A stretch of 64,000 nt of DNA from Oceanicoccus sp. (lineage in GTDB: Bacteria > Pseudomonadota > Gammaproteobacteria > Pseudomonadales > Dasaniaceae), in contig NZ_JAQWFR010000005.1 of NCBI RefSeq assembly GCF_029238675.1, positions 1 through 64,000 on the forward strand, given 5' to 3'. This document shows positions 8,021-16,926 of this stretch, piece after piece (position 1 is the first letter of the stretch; each line of letters begins with the position of its first letter). The position numbers and the translations under genes are program-made. Under the pieces are notes generated by a model, which did not search any database, was not told where the DNA came from, and worked only from the letters and a program-made list of their open reading frames with translations.

Positions 8021-8338
8021 ATGCACGTTTTATCCAAAAAGCCGTTTAACGATGCGGCCAAGAAATACCCCAACGACCGATTGGCGTTAATGGAGATGTA
8101 CCGAGTACTGAGCAGTACCCAGTTCAAAACGCCAAAGGAATTAAGAGCCGTTTTTCCGTCGCTCGATAATTTCAAATACAACGACCGTTGGTGGGTGCTG
8201 GATGTAGGGGGGAATAACCTGCGGGTGATGGCCTTTATCCAGTTTGTGAATGGGCGTATTTATATTAAACACATTGTGAACCACGCTGATTACGACAAGC
8301 TAACCGAGAAGTACCGTAGAGAAAGTAAAAAGAGGTGA
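8021..8338 (+). CDS. higB: HigB-type toxin (mRNA interferase), island copy
   Basis: A 105-residue RelE/HigB-fold toxin starting MHVLSKKPFNDAAKKYPNDR, with NDRWWVLDVGGNNLRVMAFI and IYIKHIVNHADYDKL characteristic of the HigB family that cleaves mRNA on the ribosome. The ORF track begins at an upstream GTG, but family members begin at this ATG. Toxin-first order and the gene for an HTH antitoxin four bases later give a typical higBA operon. Such modules often stabilise islands. Confidence 0.88.
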   Translation: MHVLSKKPFNDAAKKYPNDRLALMEMYRVLSSTQFKTPKELRAVFPSLDNFKYNDRWWVLDVGGNNLRVMAFIQFVNGRIYIKHIVNHADYDKLTEKYRRESKKR

Positions 8339-8342
8339 TGTG

Positions 8343-8777
8343 ATGACACAGTTAGCACTAACTGATGCTTATGAAGCATTTATGCAAACCGCGCACGCTT
8401 ATGTAAACCTGTCTACTGAGGCAGATTATGAGGCCGCCTTAGAAGCTTTGGAAGCTACGCTGGAATCTGCTGAGGATACACCTAACGATCCGCTGAACCC
8501 TCTGATTGAGTTGTTGAGCCAATCTATTGAAACCTATGAATCTCAAAACAGTGAGTTAACGGCATTCGTTGATGAAGCCATGTCGATGCCAACGGATATT
8601 GCCCTATTGAAAACCCTAATGAGGCAATACAATCTCACCGGCAGTGATTTTCCTGAAATTGGTGACAAGACTATGGTGTCAAAAGTACTTAACGGAAAGC
8701 GAGTTTTACAACGACAATCCATGGAACAACTAGGGCAACGGTTTGGTATTCGGCCTGCTATGTTCTTGGGTGGGTGA
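8343..8777 (+). CDS. higA: HigA-type antitoxin, island copy
   Basis: A 144-residue acidic protein. The long N-terminal half (TEADYEAALEALEATLES, then NPLIELLSQSIETYE) is the helical toxin-binding region seen in HigA homologues of this type, and the C-terminal 60 residues form an HTH (LKTLMRQYNLTGSDFP, then KTMVSKVLNGKR). AGAGG seven bases upstream supports the ATG rather than the in-frame GTG just before it. It neutralises HigB and represses the operon. Confidence 0.87.
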   Translation: MTQLALTDAYEAFMQTAHAYVNLSTEADYEAALEALEATLESAEDTPNDPLNPLIELLSQSIETYESQNSELTAFVDEAMSMPTDIALLKTLMRQYNLTGSDFPEIGDKTMVSKVLNGKRVLQRQSMEQLGQRFGIRPAMFLGG

Positions 8778-8948
8778 ATCAACACGATAGTCTGCAATCC
8801 CCACTTGCCTCTACAAATAACTACGCCATAAAGTTATCTTTTCACTCTGTACGGTTAATACCTGACAGCACCCGCACAATCAATTTAAGGTCACACTTTT
8901 TATAAGTCTTGATGAAAATGATCCTCAAGATTTTTAGAGTGACCCAAC

Positions 8949-9311
8949 ATGCTGCAACGCATTTACCGCCTTCGTGATGCCCCAACATATCTTGGTATGG
9001 ATAGGCATACCTTTAATGCCACTGTACGCCCCTACCTCACCATAATACCTGTTGGAAAACGCGGAATCGGTTTTGATCGACTGGAATTAGATGCTTATGC
9101 GACTTACACTAAGCAGGCTGTTGGGTGTCCTCCAAAGAGGAAACCCTTATGGACAAATCATCAACAAAAAAGCACAGAGCAAGGCGTCGATCACCTGGAC
9201 TTACCCAGCGAGGTAATATCTGGTGGATCGATAAGCGACTCAAAGGATTGGACTCGCCGCTTCGAGAAAGCACGGGCACAAGCGATCTCGAAGAAGCGGA
9301 ACGCTACTTAG
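8949..9311 (+). CDS. excisionase-like DNA-binding protein overlapping int
   Basis: A 120-residue frame whose first 60 residues (MLQRIYRLRDAPTYLGMDRH, VRPYLTIIPVGKRGIGFD, LELDAYATY) look like the winged-helix excisionase/AlpA type that directs recombinases towards excision. The remaining codons run through the start of the integrase gene in another frame and are of low complexity, so the functional part may be only the N-terminal half. The overlap with int is about 160 bases, implying coupled expression. Confidence 0.65.
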   Translation: MLQRIYRLRDAPTYLGMDRHTFNATVRPYLTIIPVGKRGIGFDRLELDAYATYTKQAVGCPPKRKPLWTNHQQKSTEQGVDHLDLPSEVISGGSISDSKDWTRRFEKARAQAISKKRNAT

Positions 9312-10339
9312 CTAAACGGATATCGGATATCCGCAACGCAACCATTTACGGTATGCGGCTTGAACGCACATTCCAAGAGGCAGCCGTTAAATACCTTGAG
9401 GAAAACACCCACAAGCGAAGCTTGCATGTGGATGCTGAGAATCTGACGACGGTAATGCCCTTTATCAAAGACCTGTCTTTACAGCGGGTTCACGATAGCT
9501 CATTAAGACCTTTTGTTAAGTACCAGTTAGACAAAGGGTTGAGTCAGGGTACGATCAACCGCAGGTTGGCCATAGTGAGACGGATTTTAAACCTTGCCGC
9601 GAGAAGTTGGCGCGATGAGCACGGTTTAACATGGTTGGAAACAGCCCCGTTGATTACTTTGCCAAGCTACGAACCTCGCCAGTCTTATGTGCTGAGTTGG
9701 GAAGAGCAGAAAGCGTTATTTCAGCGACTGCCCGACTACTTAAGCCAAGCTTGTTTGTTTGACGTCAACTGCGGCGCAAGGGAGCAGGAGGTATGCCAAT
9801 TACGGTGGGACTGGGAGATTGTGTTTGAAGGCCGGTCACTGTTTCTTTTACCGAAGCAGTTAACCAAGAACAAACAGGATCGCATCTTAGTCCCCAATGA
9901 CGCAGCGCAAACCGTATTGAATCAAGTTCGCCACCAACACGACGACTATGTTTTCAGTTACAAAGGTAAGCGCCTACGGAATTTGCGAACGATGGCTTGG
10001 AGAAAAGCGTGGGTAGCCAGTGGCTTACCCCAAGAGAAAATGATCCGCCAAGGGGTACATAATTTGCGGCATACCTATGCTACTAGATTACGTGCCGCAG
10101 GCGTTTCACATGAAGATAGGAAGGATTTATTAGGCCACTCAAATGGCAGTATGACCACACACTATTCGCAGGCGGAGATTAGCAATTTAATGGCTGCATC
10201 GAATAAAGCTTGTGAGGAAATGGTCAAACCATTATTGACTTTGGCGAGGGTGAGAAACGCGCAATTGGGCAATTCCCACAATTCTCCCACAGTCGATAAT
10301 ATTGAGGGCTTGAAAGTAGAGAGGAAAATAAGGCTCTAA
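9149..10339 (+). CDS. tyrosine recombinase / site-specific integrase
   Basis: A 396-residue phage-type integrase with all catalytic residues in place: the first Arg in GAREQEVCQLRW, the Lys in LPKQLTKNKQ, HNLRHTYATRL for His-X-X-Arg, and LLGHSNGSMTTHYSQ for the second His and the nucleophilic Tyr. A SAM-like core-binding domain spans about residues 60-150. The ATG follows AGAGG by eight bases; the ORF track start 24 bases upstream is not supported. It points at the 3' end of tRNA-Ala, the presumed attachment site, and appears functional. Confidence 0.93.
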   Translation: MDKSSTKKHRARRRSPGLTQRGNIWWIDKRLKGLDSPLRESTGTSDLEEAERYLAKRISDIRNATIYGMRLERTFQEAAVKYLEENTHKRSLHVDAENLTTVMPFIKDLSLQRVHDSSLRPFVKYQLDKGLSQGTINRRLAIVRRILNLAARSWRDEHGLTWLETAPLITLPSYEPRQSYVLSWEEQKALFQRLPDYLSQACLFDVNCGAREQEVCQLRWDWEIVFEGRSLFLLPKQLTKNKQDRILVPNDAAQTVLNQVRHQHDDYVFSYKGKRLRNLRTMAWRKAWVASGLPQEKMIRQGVHNLRHTYATRLRAAGVSHEDRKDLLGHSNGSMTTHYSQAEISNLMAASNKACEEMVKPLLTLARVRNAQLGNSHNSPTVDNIEGLKVERKIRL

Positions 10340-10344
10340 AAAGA

Positions 10345-10376
10345 CAAAACCCCCGTGGTTATTAGCCTACGAGGGT
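10345..10376 (-). terminator. terminator of tRNA-Ala
   Basis: Read on the minus strand, ACCCTCGTAGG...CCACGGGGGT forms a stable stem-loop followed by TTTTGTCTTTTT, starting nine bases after the tRNA CCA end. It would end the tRNA transcript just before the convergent integrase gene. Confidence 0.75.
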
Positions 10377-10384
10377 TCTGAATA

Positions 10385-10460
10385 TGGTGGAGCTAAGCGG
10401 GATCGAACCGCTGACCTCAACACTGCCAGTGTTGCGCTCTCCCAGCTGAGCTATAGCCCC
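10385..10460 (-). tRNA. tRNA-Ala (anticodon GGC)
   Basis: The reverse complement folds into a full cloverleaf of 76 bases with encoded CCA. The acceptor stem is GGGGCTA/TAGCTCC and includes the G3:U70 wobble pair, the identity element for alanyl-tRNA synthetase. The anticodon stem-loop is CAACA-CTGGCAG-TGTTG, giving GGC, and the T arm is AGCGG-TTCGATC-CCGCT. It serves as the probable integration target of the adjacent recombinase. Confidence 0.97.
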
Positions 10461-10546
10461 GAATTTGGGAGGCAGCATCATAAGTAGGGACACTCTTATT
10501 GTCAATAACAGATAGGAAAAAGTTTAGTAATTCAACAGCTTAATGC

Positions 10547-12241
10547 TTAACCAGCGCTATGCTGGCCCTGGCGAAGCTGCTCGACAAACTCCAATGCCAA
10601 TTCAATGCGTGAGTCGATATCGCCCCGGTCGCCACTGGGGTCTCGGGCCTGATGGGTGCGTTCCGCCACTAGTAAGGCTTCTGCTACATCAAAGGCGCCG
10701 CGGTTGGCTGCCTCAATGGCATCAGAGATTAGTTCATCAACTTCGTCGTGGTAGTTCTTGTCGTGTTCTTGCAGTGCTGGTGGACTGTAAGTTTGGGTCT
10801 TGGCCTGAATGCTCTGCTTAACGATATCATCAGGGCGACGGTTAAAGCGATTGACCAGAGGCTGGTTAATAGTCTCAAAGACGTCTTTGTCATCATCCTT
10901 GTAAGACGCGGCGGTATTGGCGGTAATATCAAAGGCGCTCTGGGAATCAATAATATCGTCCAGCTCTTGAAGCAACTCGCTTTCTTGCTGGATATCGGCG
11001 GCCTTTGTTGATGATGCCGATGCGGGTTGAGCGCGCCAGCGCAGTAGGAAAAACAACATACCGGCCATGGCAGCCAGCAATAACATGATCGCCATCCATA
11101 ACTGCTGAATGGTATTGGCATCATCGCTGGAAGGTTCAGTTTTCTCAACAGCGGGAGCTTGTGGTTCGGGGGGTGTTACTGGTGGTTTAGCCGCTGGCTC
11201 GGTAATAGGCTGGTTTTTAGTCGCCAGTTGCGCCTGTAAGGTCGTGATCTCTTCTTCTTTTAGCATCACCAAACGCTCTAAGGACTCGACATACCCCGAC
11301 TTCTCAATCGCTATTAGCCTTAAGCGCATTGCTTCGTTTTCACGTGTCAGCCGGTCAACCACCTCATTGGTTACCGCCATTTGCGTTTCCAGGGCTTTGA
11401 GGTTGTCGGTGTCGGCGTCTTTGCCTTTGGCTGTGCCAGCTTGGGCCGCCATAGGAGTAATAATGGATAAGCGCTCGGTAGTCTCAGCACTGGCTGGTGC
11501 TGTTGCAGGCTTAGCGGTTGGCAGCTTTAAGGTAACCCCTGCCAATAGGCGGTTCATTTCACCATTAATAAAAGCACGGGGGTTATTTTCCAGTAACCAC
11601 TGCATCACATCCCGGCGCGATGTTTGGGTACCGCCCACCAGGCGACTGGCAATTTTGGACAGGCTATCGCCACTGCGTACCCGATAGGTTGCCGCACCAG
11701 GCTGTATGTCGATGGTTTTTGCGGCGGGCTTGCTCGGGCTGGTTTTGATAGCCACAGGCTTAGCAGGCTCAGGGCCAAAAGGCTGGCCGGAAGACTGCTG
11801 TAGTGTAATAGGATCTAAAAACACGGTGTACTCTCTATACACTGTGCCTTTAGGCCACTTAAGCTCTACCAGCATATTTAAGAAAGGTTCATTGACCGGT
11901 TGCCGGCTAATTAGTTTGACTTTCAAGCGGCCGTTATCCAGCGTTGGCGTCAGTCGGTAATAGGACTGGTAGCCAGCCAGGTCAATACCCAGATTGCTGG
12001 CTTCTACGTTATTGAGTTGGCGTACACGTATATCTTCGGGGCCGTAGTCTTCGCCATCTAGCAGCACGTCGATGCTGGCTTCCAGCGGCTGCCCCAGAAA
12101 GGAGGTCGAACTCAACTCGCCCAGACCCAGGGCATGGCTGTGGCTGGCTGCCAGAAGGCCTGCCACCAAAGTTAACTTAGAGATTATTCGCGCAACGCAA
12201 GGCTGCGTTCTGCTGCTGGGTGTTGGCTGTCTAAAAAGCAC
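10547..12241 (-). CDS. fimV: FimV-like LysM-containing inner membrane protein, short form
   Basis: A 564-residue protein with an N-terminal signal region, the FimV N-terminal domain (LGELSSTSFLGQPLEASIDV, continuing to YTVFLDPI), a LysM peptidoglycan-binding module (TYRVRSGDSLSKIASRLVGG) near residue 185, a coiled-coil stretch around 280-340, one transmembrane segment (QLWMAIMLLLAAMAGMLFFL) near 390 and an acidic cytoplasmic tail. FimV/HubP proteins organise the cell pole and type IV pilus assembly. This one is shorter than typical FimV of 900 or more residues; the tail has only a short remnant resembling the terminal TPR domain. Confidence 0.87.
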   Translation of the reverse strand: MLFRQPTPSSRTQPCVARIISKLTLVAGLLAASHSHALGLGELSSTSFLGQPLEASIDVLLDGEDYGPEDIRVRQLNNVEASNLGIDLAGYQSYYRLTPTLDNGRLKVKLISRQPVNEPFLNMLVELKWPKGTVYREYTVFLDPITLQQSSGQPFGPEPAKPVAIKTSPSKPAAKTIDIQPGAATYRVRSGDSLSKIASRLVGGTQTSRRDVMQWLLENNPRAFINGEMNRLLAGVTLKLPTAKPATAPASAETTERLSIITPMAAQAGTAKGKDADTDNLKALETQMAVTNEVVDRLTRENEAMRLRLIAIEKSGYVESLERLVMLKEEEITTLQAQLATKNQPITEPAAKPPVTPPEPQAPAVEKTEPSSDDANTIQQLWMAIMLLLAAMAGMLFFLLRWRAQPASASSTKAADIQQESELLQELDDIIDSQSAFDITANTAASYKDDDKDVFETINQPLVNRFNRRPDDIVKQSIQAKTQTYSPPALQEHDKNYHDEVDELISDAIEAANRGAFDVAEALLVAERTHQARDPSGDRGDIDSRIELALEFVEQLRQGQHSAG

Positions 12242-12375
12242 TGAACTGTCCTATGATCAAGTGTTTAGGCGGGGCTGCTATGACTCATTTATGATCCCTG
12301 TATGCAAAGCATAGCTTAAGCCAACAGTTTCGGCGTATAAAAATGTCCTGAATTTGGTACTACTATCACCATATC

Positions 12376-13863
12376 TTAGCTGTAAGGTATTGCAGCATAC
12401 GCCTTTTCCAGTTTCTTAAGCTTTTTCTTGCCGACACCACCCAACTGGTCAATGGCAAACCGAACACGGGCGCGGGACATATCCGGCCCAAGAATGGTCA
12501 TTGAGTCGATTACCGATACGGAAGATGTGGTACCTGCAATAGCAATAAATAGCGGCGCAAAAAAGTCTTTAACTTTGATATCAAGACTATCTGCCAGCGC
12601 TTTCATGGCTGCAAAGATATCGTCCCGCTCCCAACTCCTTAGGGCTTCCAGTTTCCACAGGGCAAATTGCAGCACTTTAAGCAGTTCATCATCCTGCAAT
12701 TTCAGGCCCGCGAAGCTATCTGCCTTAATGGGCAACATACCCGAGGCAAAAAAGGCTGCCAGTGGGGCAAAATCACTGAGGGTCTCCATCCGCTGTTGGG
12801 CATGGGGCAGGATTTTTAATAAATAGTCTTTATTTAAAGCCCAATCATGCAGGCGTTGGGCAAGCTCTTGCTGGCTAAGGTCTTCACGAATCCAGAGGCC
12901 ATTGAGCCAGCTGAGTTTTTCCACATCAAAAATGGGACCGCCAAGACTGACACGCTGGATATCAAAGTGCTCCAGCATTTGTTGCAGTGTGAACTTTTCG
13001 CTTTCATCGGGCATGGACCAACCCATACGGCCCAAATAGTTGACCAGGGCTTCTGGTAAATAACCCATGCGCTGGTAATACAAAATGCTGGTGGGGTTTT
13101 TACGCTTGCTAAGCTTGGACTTATCCGGGTTGCGCAGCAACGGTAAATGGCAGAGCTCTGGCATATCCCAGCCGAAGTATTCGTAGAGCAATTTATGTTT
13201 GGGGGCTGAGTTAATCCATTCTTCACCGCGCAGTACATGGGTGATTTCCATCAGATGATCGTCCACCACATTAGCCAGGTGGTAGGTGGGCATACCGTCG
13301 GATTTCAGCAAGATCTGGGCATCAACTAAAGTCCAGTCCAGCTCCATCGTGCCGCGTAGCATATCCTCGACTTCAACTTTACCTTCCATGGGTACATTCA
13401 TACGAATAACGTAGGGGGCGTTAGCAGCTTGGCGCTTTGCCACTTCGTCTTTTGGCAATTCGAGGTCGTAAGGCTTCAGGGCGCGATTGAAACCCTGCTC
13501 TTTTAGGCCAGCACGGAGTTCATCCAGCTCTTCCGAGGTGCGGTAACAGCGGAAGGCATGGCCTTTTGTTATCAAATCTTCAGCATATTGGGCATACATA
13601 CCCTTGCGCTCACTTTGGCGGTAGGGGCCAAATTCACCCCCCACATCCGGGCCCTCGTCCCATTCCAGCCCCATCCAACGCAGCGAATCAAAGATCGCCT
13701 GTTCCGATTCAGGGGTTGAGCGAGTCTGGTCAGTATCTTCAATGCGCAGTACAAATTTACCGCCATGCTTGCGGGCAAAGCACAGGTTAAACAGGGCTAT
13801 ATAGGCTGTTCCTACATGGGGATCACCCGTTGGTGAGGGGGCAATACGGGTTCGTACAGTCAT
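12376..13863 (-). CDS. gltX: glutamate-tRNA ligase
   Basis: A 495-residue class I aminoacyl-tRNA synthetase. The HIGH-type motif is in [16 protein letters not shown] at the N-terminus and the KMSKS-type loop is KLSKRKNP near residue 245. The GluRS-specific insertion and the C-terminal anticodon-binding helical domain are present, and length fits the bacterial family. It charges tRNA-Glu for translation and tetrapyrrole synthesis. It is downstream of no obvious partner and is followed by the fimV-like gene after a 134-base spacer. Confidence 0.97.
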   Translation of the reverse strand: MTVRTRIAPSPTGDPHVGTAYIALFNLCFARKHGGKFVLRIEDTDQTRSTPESEQAIFDSLRWMGLEWDEGPDVGGEFGPYRQSERKGMYAQYAEDLITKGHAFRCYRTSEELDELRAGLKEQGFNRALKPYDLELPKDEVAKRQAANAPYVIRMNVPMEGKVEVEDMLRGTMELDWTLVDAQILLKSDGMPTYHLANVVDDHLMEITHVLRGEEWINSAPKHKLLYEYFGWDMPELCHLPLLRNPDKSKLSKRKNPTSILYYQRMGYLPEALVNYLGRMGWSMPDESEKFTLQQMLEHFDIQRVSLGGPIFDVEKLSWLNGLWIREDLSQQELAQRLHDWALNKDYLLKILPHAQQRMETLSDFAPLAAFFASGMLPIKADSFAGLKLQDDELLKVLQFALWKLEALRSWERDDIFAAMKALADSLDIKVKDFFAPLFIAIAGTTSSVSVIDSMTILGPDMSRARVRFAIDQLGGVGKKKLKKLEKAYAAIPYS

Positions 13864-14173
13864 GGCGGAGAATTTCTCTTTGTTACGGTTGGCTTAAGGC
13901 GCACGATTATACGGGCTGATGGAATATTTCTCACCCCCTGCCAGAGAGTTAGGGCTGGGAAATAAGCGATAACTCTATAAATATAAGAAGCCATAATCAA
14001 CACCAGCTAACACAACCGCAGTGAACACAGTCACATACACAGCATGGGGAGCGACTTCAAACCCGAAAGCGCTTGATTACCTATACATTGGCTTTAAGAT
14101 TCAGGCATATTATTAAAAATATGATTCGAGATACGACGTAAATTGGCAGTTCGTAGACATTCGGGGAAAAACC
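13864..14173. other. divergent spacer between gltX and the lipoprotein gene
   Basis: About 310 bases that must contain both promoters. I see a small inverted repeat CATATT/AATATG near 14106 and a GGGGA ribosome binding site for the lipoprotein gene, but no RNA gene and no certain promoter hexamers. Confidence 0.5.
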
Positions 14174-15547
14174 ATGCACCTGGCCAAACAGCTATTATCA
14201 ATCGCACTTCTCACCCTATTCATCACCGCCTGTGGTGGTGGTGGCGGCTCTGAGAGTACTGAGAGCACTGAGAGCAACAATACCTCGCAAAGCCCCAATC
14301 AGAACACACAAACCATCGATACAGAAACAACCTTCACGGTTACCCAAGTCAATAGCATGGCGGTAAAGGGGCCCTTAGCCAATGCTATTGCTTCACTCTA
14401 TGGTATTGATACCAACACTAACGATTTTAAAGGGCAGCTACTTGCCGAAGGTTTTACCGATAGTAATGCACAGCTGGTGATGGATATTGAGAACCGGTTT
14501 TTAAGTGAATCATTTTTTATTATCGAATATACGCTAGGTAAAGAACTTAACGGTGCCACCCCTGTAATTCCAACTTTGCGCACCTTAATAACAAGCGACC
14601 AGTTGCGTAATAACACGCCGGTTTACGCCACCCCTTTAACCACCCTTGCCATTGATTATGCCATTGCCGGTCTGGCCTCCAGCAGCGCTATTTCAGTGAC
14701 TGATTTTGCCTCCGCGGTTAACGATGCCGCGCTGGAGACTAAAGCGGCTTTCGGTTTGGGCATTCTCGATGATGATGTCAATATTTTTACCAGCTCCCCC
14801 ATCCTCTCAACCAACACTGCCCAGGCAAAGTCTTTAGCCTACCGCACCACGATTGAGGTGTTTGCCGCGCTTGCTGAAAAAGTGCAGGATGAATCAGCAA
14901 CTGAAGGAACAACCATTGAGGCCGAAGCTTTGGTACAGGTTTTTGCCGAGGATATGCTGGATGGCACACTGGATGGTGAAAATGACGGTGAGCCAATCAC
15001 TCAACTGGCAGCACTGGGTACCACCAGGGTTCAACAGATTCTAAGTACTGACCCCAATACCCTGACCATTCCCGGTACACAAATGTTGGTTTCAGAACTG
15101 TATGAAATTATTGTCGATGAAGCAAAGCAAGTGGCACGTGATAATGTAACACCGACTGCATTAAGCCAACCCACAGCAGGTACGGTTAGCCTGAGCCCTG
15201 AAGTACCAACGTCTAGCAATGAAAGTGCGCCCCAGGTAGATGTGGAGGTTGTATCCTCAAGCAATCATGAGCCAGCGAACCTCACGGTAACTCTATCATG
15301 GTCAGCTCCAACCACTCGTTTAAACGGTGATCCTTTAACCGTTGCTGAACTGGCCGGCTATGCAATTTATTATTATCTGGAAGGGGCGGAAGAAGACGGA
15401 GAAGTGGTGAGTATCAGTAACCCCGGCACCACCAGCCAGTCGATTACCCTATCGGCTAGCGGCACCTACAATTTCGCTATTGCCACTATTGACACTGACG
15501 GGCTGGAAAGCGATATGTCAACGCCGATTAGTTTTGTCGTTGACTAA
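14174..15547 (+). CDS. outer membrane lipoprotein with C-terminal fibronectin type III-like domain
   Basis: A 457-residue exported lipoprotein: signal peptide MHLAKQLLSIALLTLFITAC with lipobox ITAC, followed by a GGGGG and Ser/Thr/Glu-rich linker. Residues 50-340 form an unrecognised domain (KGPLANAIASLYGID onward) seen in marine gammaproteobacterial lipoproteins. Residues about 365-457 resemble an Fn3 beta-sandwich (VTLSWSAPTTR, GYAIYYYLEG, YNFAIATIDTDGLES). No catalytic motif is visible; adhesion or polymer binding at the surface is possible. Its stop overlaps the convergent tilS stop by four bases. Confidence 0.85.
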   Translation: MHLAKQLLSIALLTLFITACGGGGGSESTESTESNNTSQSPNQNTQTIDTETTFTVTQVNSMAVKGPLANAIASLYGIDTNTNDFKGQLLAEGFTDSNAQLVMDIENRFLSESFFIIEYTLGKELNGATPVIPTLRTLITSDQLRNNTPVYATPLTTLAIDYAIAGLASSSAISVTDFASAVNDAALETKAAFGLGILDDDVNIFTSSPILSTNTAQAKSLAYRTTIEVFAALAEKVQDESATEGTTIEAEALVQVFAEDMLDGTLDGENDGEPITQLAALGTTRVQQILSTDPNTLTIPGTQMLVSELYEIIVDEAKQVARDNVTPTALSQPTAGTVSLSPEVPTSSNESAPQVDVEVVSSSNHEPANLTVTLSWSAPTTRLNGDPLTVAELAGYAIYYYLEGAEEDGEVVSISNPGTTSQSITLSASGTYNFAIATIDTDGLESDMSTPISFVVD

Positions 15548-16860
15548 TCCGTAAGCCATTCTATTGCAAGGCCCTGTTCACCAGGGCCAACGCCCCAGCC
15601 CTCACAAACCCACAAGCCAGCAACCGCTATCATTACATCATCGCAATACAGTACAGGCGCCCTGTCCCTTAACCATGGCGCCAGTTCATATTCCTGAAAC
15701 AGTTTTTTTAAGCTCTGGGAGTGGCCACGCCCCTGGGGCTGGCAGCGTTCACCACCCTGACGAAATCTGACAGTAATGTCTTTGCTGTTTACTAAATCCG
15801 GATTTATGCCCTCACCATAAAGCAGCTCAAGTGATAAGCAGCTGTCCTCTGCTATTTGCAGCGGTGCCTGCATATCCCAGCAAAAAGTCTGTTGGCCATC
15901 AAACTCGGTCAGTGGGTGCATTACATATAATGCACCCTTAAATCGCCTCACCTCTACATCCCCCCAACTGATTAAGGGTTGGGCCTGTTGCTCGGCTGTT
16001 AAAGCCTGGGCCAGCACCATTTGTAGCTGCCTGGTACTGGGCAGACTAAAGTCATTGACCCGAAACCAGAAACGCAGCAGGTTTTTTTGGCGCAGCAAGC
16101 TTAGGGACTGGAGTAAAGCGATAGGGAGTTGGGGTTGCAGGGGCGAGACTGAAGCTTGTTCAAAATCCATTAGCGCCAGCTCATCGTTTAACTCAGCGGA
16201 CTCCTCGCTAAGGGATGCTGCTCGTGCCAGTGTTTGTCGATATGCTGGCCAGCGTGATGCTATAGTTGGTAATAAGTCGCTGCGCAGAAAATTCCGGTCA
16301 AAGTCAGTGCTTTGATTACTGGGGTCTTCAACCCATTGTATTGCGTGCTCTTTGGCGTACTGCTCAATCGCACTGCGGGGAAGCTCAAGTAAAGGCCGCG
16401 CCAACAACCCCTGCCCCAGCGGGCGGCTGAAAGGCATAGCGGCAAGCCCGCGGGAACCACTGCCTCGCAACAGGCGCAGCATCAGGGTTTCAACCTGGTC
16501 ATCCCGATGATGTCCCATCAGCAAAACATCACCAGGCTCAAGTAGTGCTTCAAACGCCTGATAGCGCGCTTTACGGGCCTGCTCTTCGAGGCTGCCTGTT
16601 GTATCCACAGCCACGGTGATTGTATGCAAGGGGATATTTAACTGATCAGCCTGTTGCTGGCAGTGTTGTTGCCACTGCCCTGCCTCATCCTGTAACTGAT
16701 GATTAATATGGACGGCTTCAATGGGAGGATGATTGGGATATTGCAGCAGGCTGTGCAACAGCACGTGGGAGTCAACACCGCCGCTATAGGCTACCAGCCA
16801 GCGAGGGGCATCCAGAAAAGGGGTAAGCTGTTTAACAAGCTCAATGGATGAAAAAGACAT
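15544..16860 (-). CDS. tilS: tRNA(Ile)-lysidine synthase
   Basis: A 438-residue ATP-dependent enzyme that converts the wobble cytidine of the CAU anticodon of a minor tRNA-Ile to lysidine. The PP-loop ATP-binding motif AYSGGVDSHVLL lies near residue 24, and LLMGHHRDDQVETLMLRLLRGSG matches the catalytic core; the C-terminal TilS domains (FRQGGERCQPQGRGHSQSLKKL) are present. Its position downstream of accA matches many gammaproteobacteria, although here a palindromic repeat separates the two. Confidence 0.95.
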   Translation of the reverse strand: MSFSSIELVKQLTPFLDAPRWLVAYSGGVDSHVLLHSLLQYPNHPPIEAVHINHQLQDEAGQWQQHCQQQADQLNIPLHTITVAVDTTGSLEEQARKARYQAFEALLEPGDVLLMGHHRDDQVETLMLRLLRGSGSRGLAAMPFSRPLGQGLLARPLLELPRSAIEQYAKEHAIQWVEDPSNQSTDFDRNFLRSDLLPTIASRWPAYRQTLARAASLSEESAELNDELALMDFEQASVSPLQPQLPIALLQSLSLLRQKNLLRFWFRVNDFSLPSTRQLQMVLAQALTAEQQAQPLISWGDVEVRRFKGALYVMHPLTEFDGQQTFCWDMQAPLQIAEDSCLSLELLYGEGINPDLVNSKDITVRFRQGGERCQPQGRGHSQSLKKLFQEYELAPWLRDRAPVLYCDDVMIAVAGLWVCEGWGVGPGEQGLAIEWLTD

Positions 16861-16870
16861 ACTCTTCTTC

Positions 16871-16923
16871 GTAGGGTGGATTGTAATCCACCGCTGTTGA
16901 AGGTGGATTACAATCCACCCTAC
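16871..16923. repeat. palindromic intergenic repeat, GTAGGGTGGATTG family (copy 1)
   Basis: GTAGGGTGGATTGTAATCCACC and its exact reverse complement flank a 9-base loop, GCTGTTGAA. Each arm is itself nearly palindromic. The same core recurs at 58343. It sits between tilS and accA and may act as a REP/MITE-like element or transcript-stabilising hairpin. Confidence 0.9.
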
Positions 16924-16926
16924 CTT

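Larger units (their letters stand above)
5397..10384. mobile_element. tRNA-Ala-associated genomic island (left boundary uncertain)
   Basis: A complete tyrosine recombinase gene ends 45 bases from the 3' end of tRNA-Ala(GGC), the usual arrangement for an island integrated at a tRNA 3' end. Leftward follow an excisionase-like gene, HigB/HigA, an orphan gene, an XRE regulator, a large non-coding structured stretch and a broken second integrase, none belonging to the flanking housekeeping sets. I could not find a clear direct repeat of the tRNA 3' end marking the left end, so the boundary is set at the integrase/putA remnant. The mixture of intact and broken integrases suggests more than one insertion event. 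Confidence 0.6.

Noticed and set aside
7822-8181. 119-aa minus-strand ORF across higB
   Set aside because: Antisense to the HigB toxin gene; no ribosome binding site and no family resemblance.
11109-11687. 192-aa plus-strand ORF inside the fimV-like gene
   Set aside because: Antisense shadow; the minus-strand frame has the FimV and LysM domains and a transmembrane segment.
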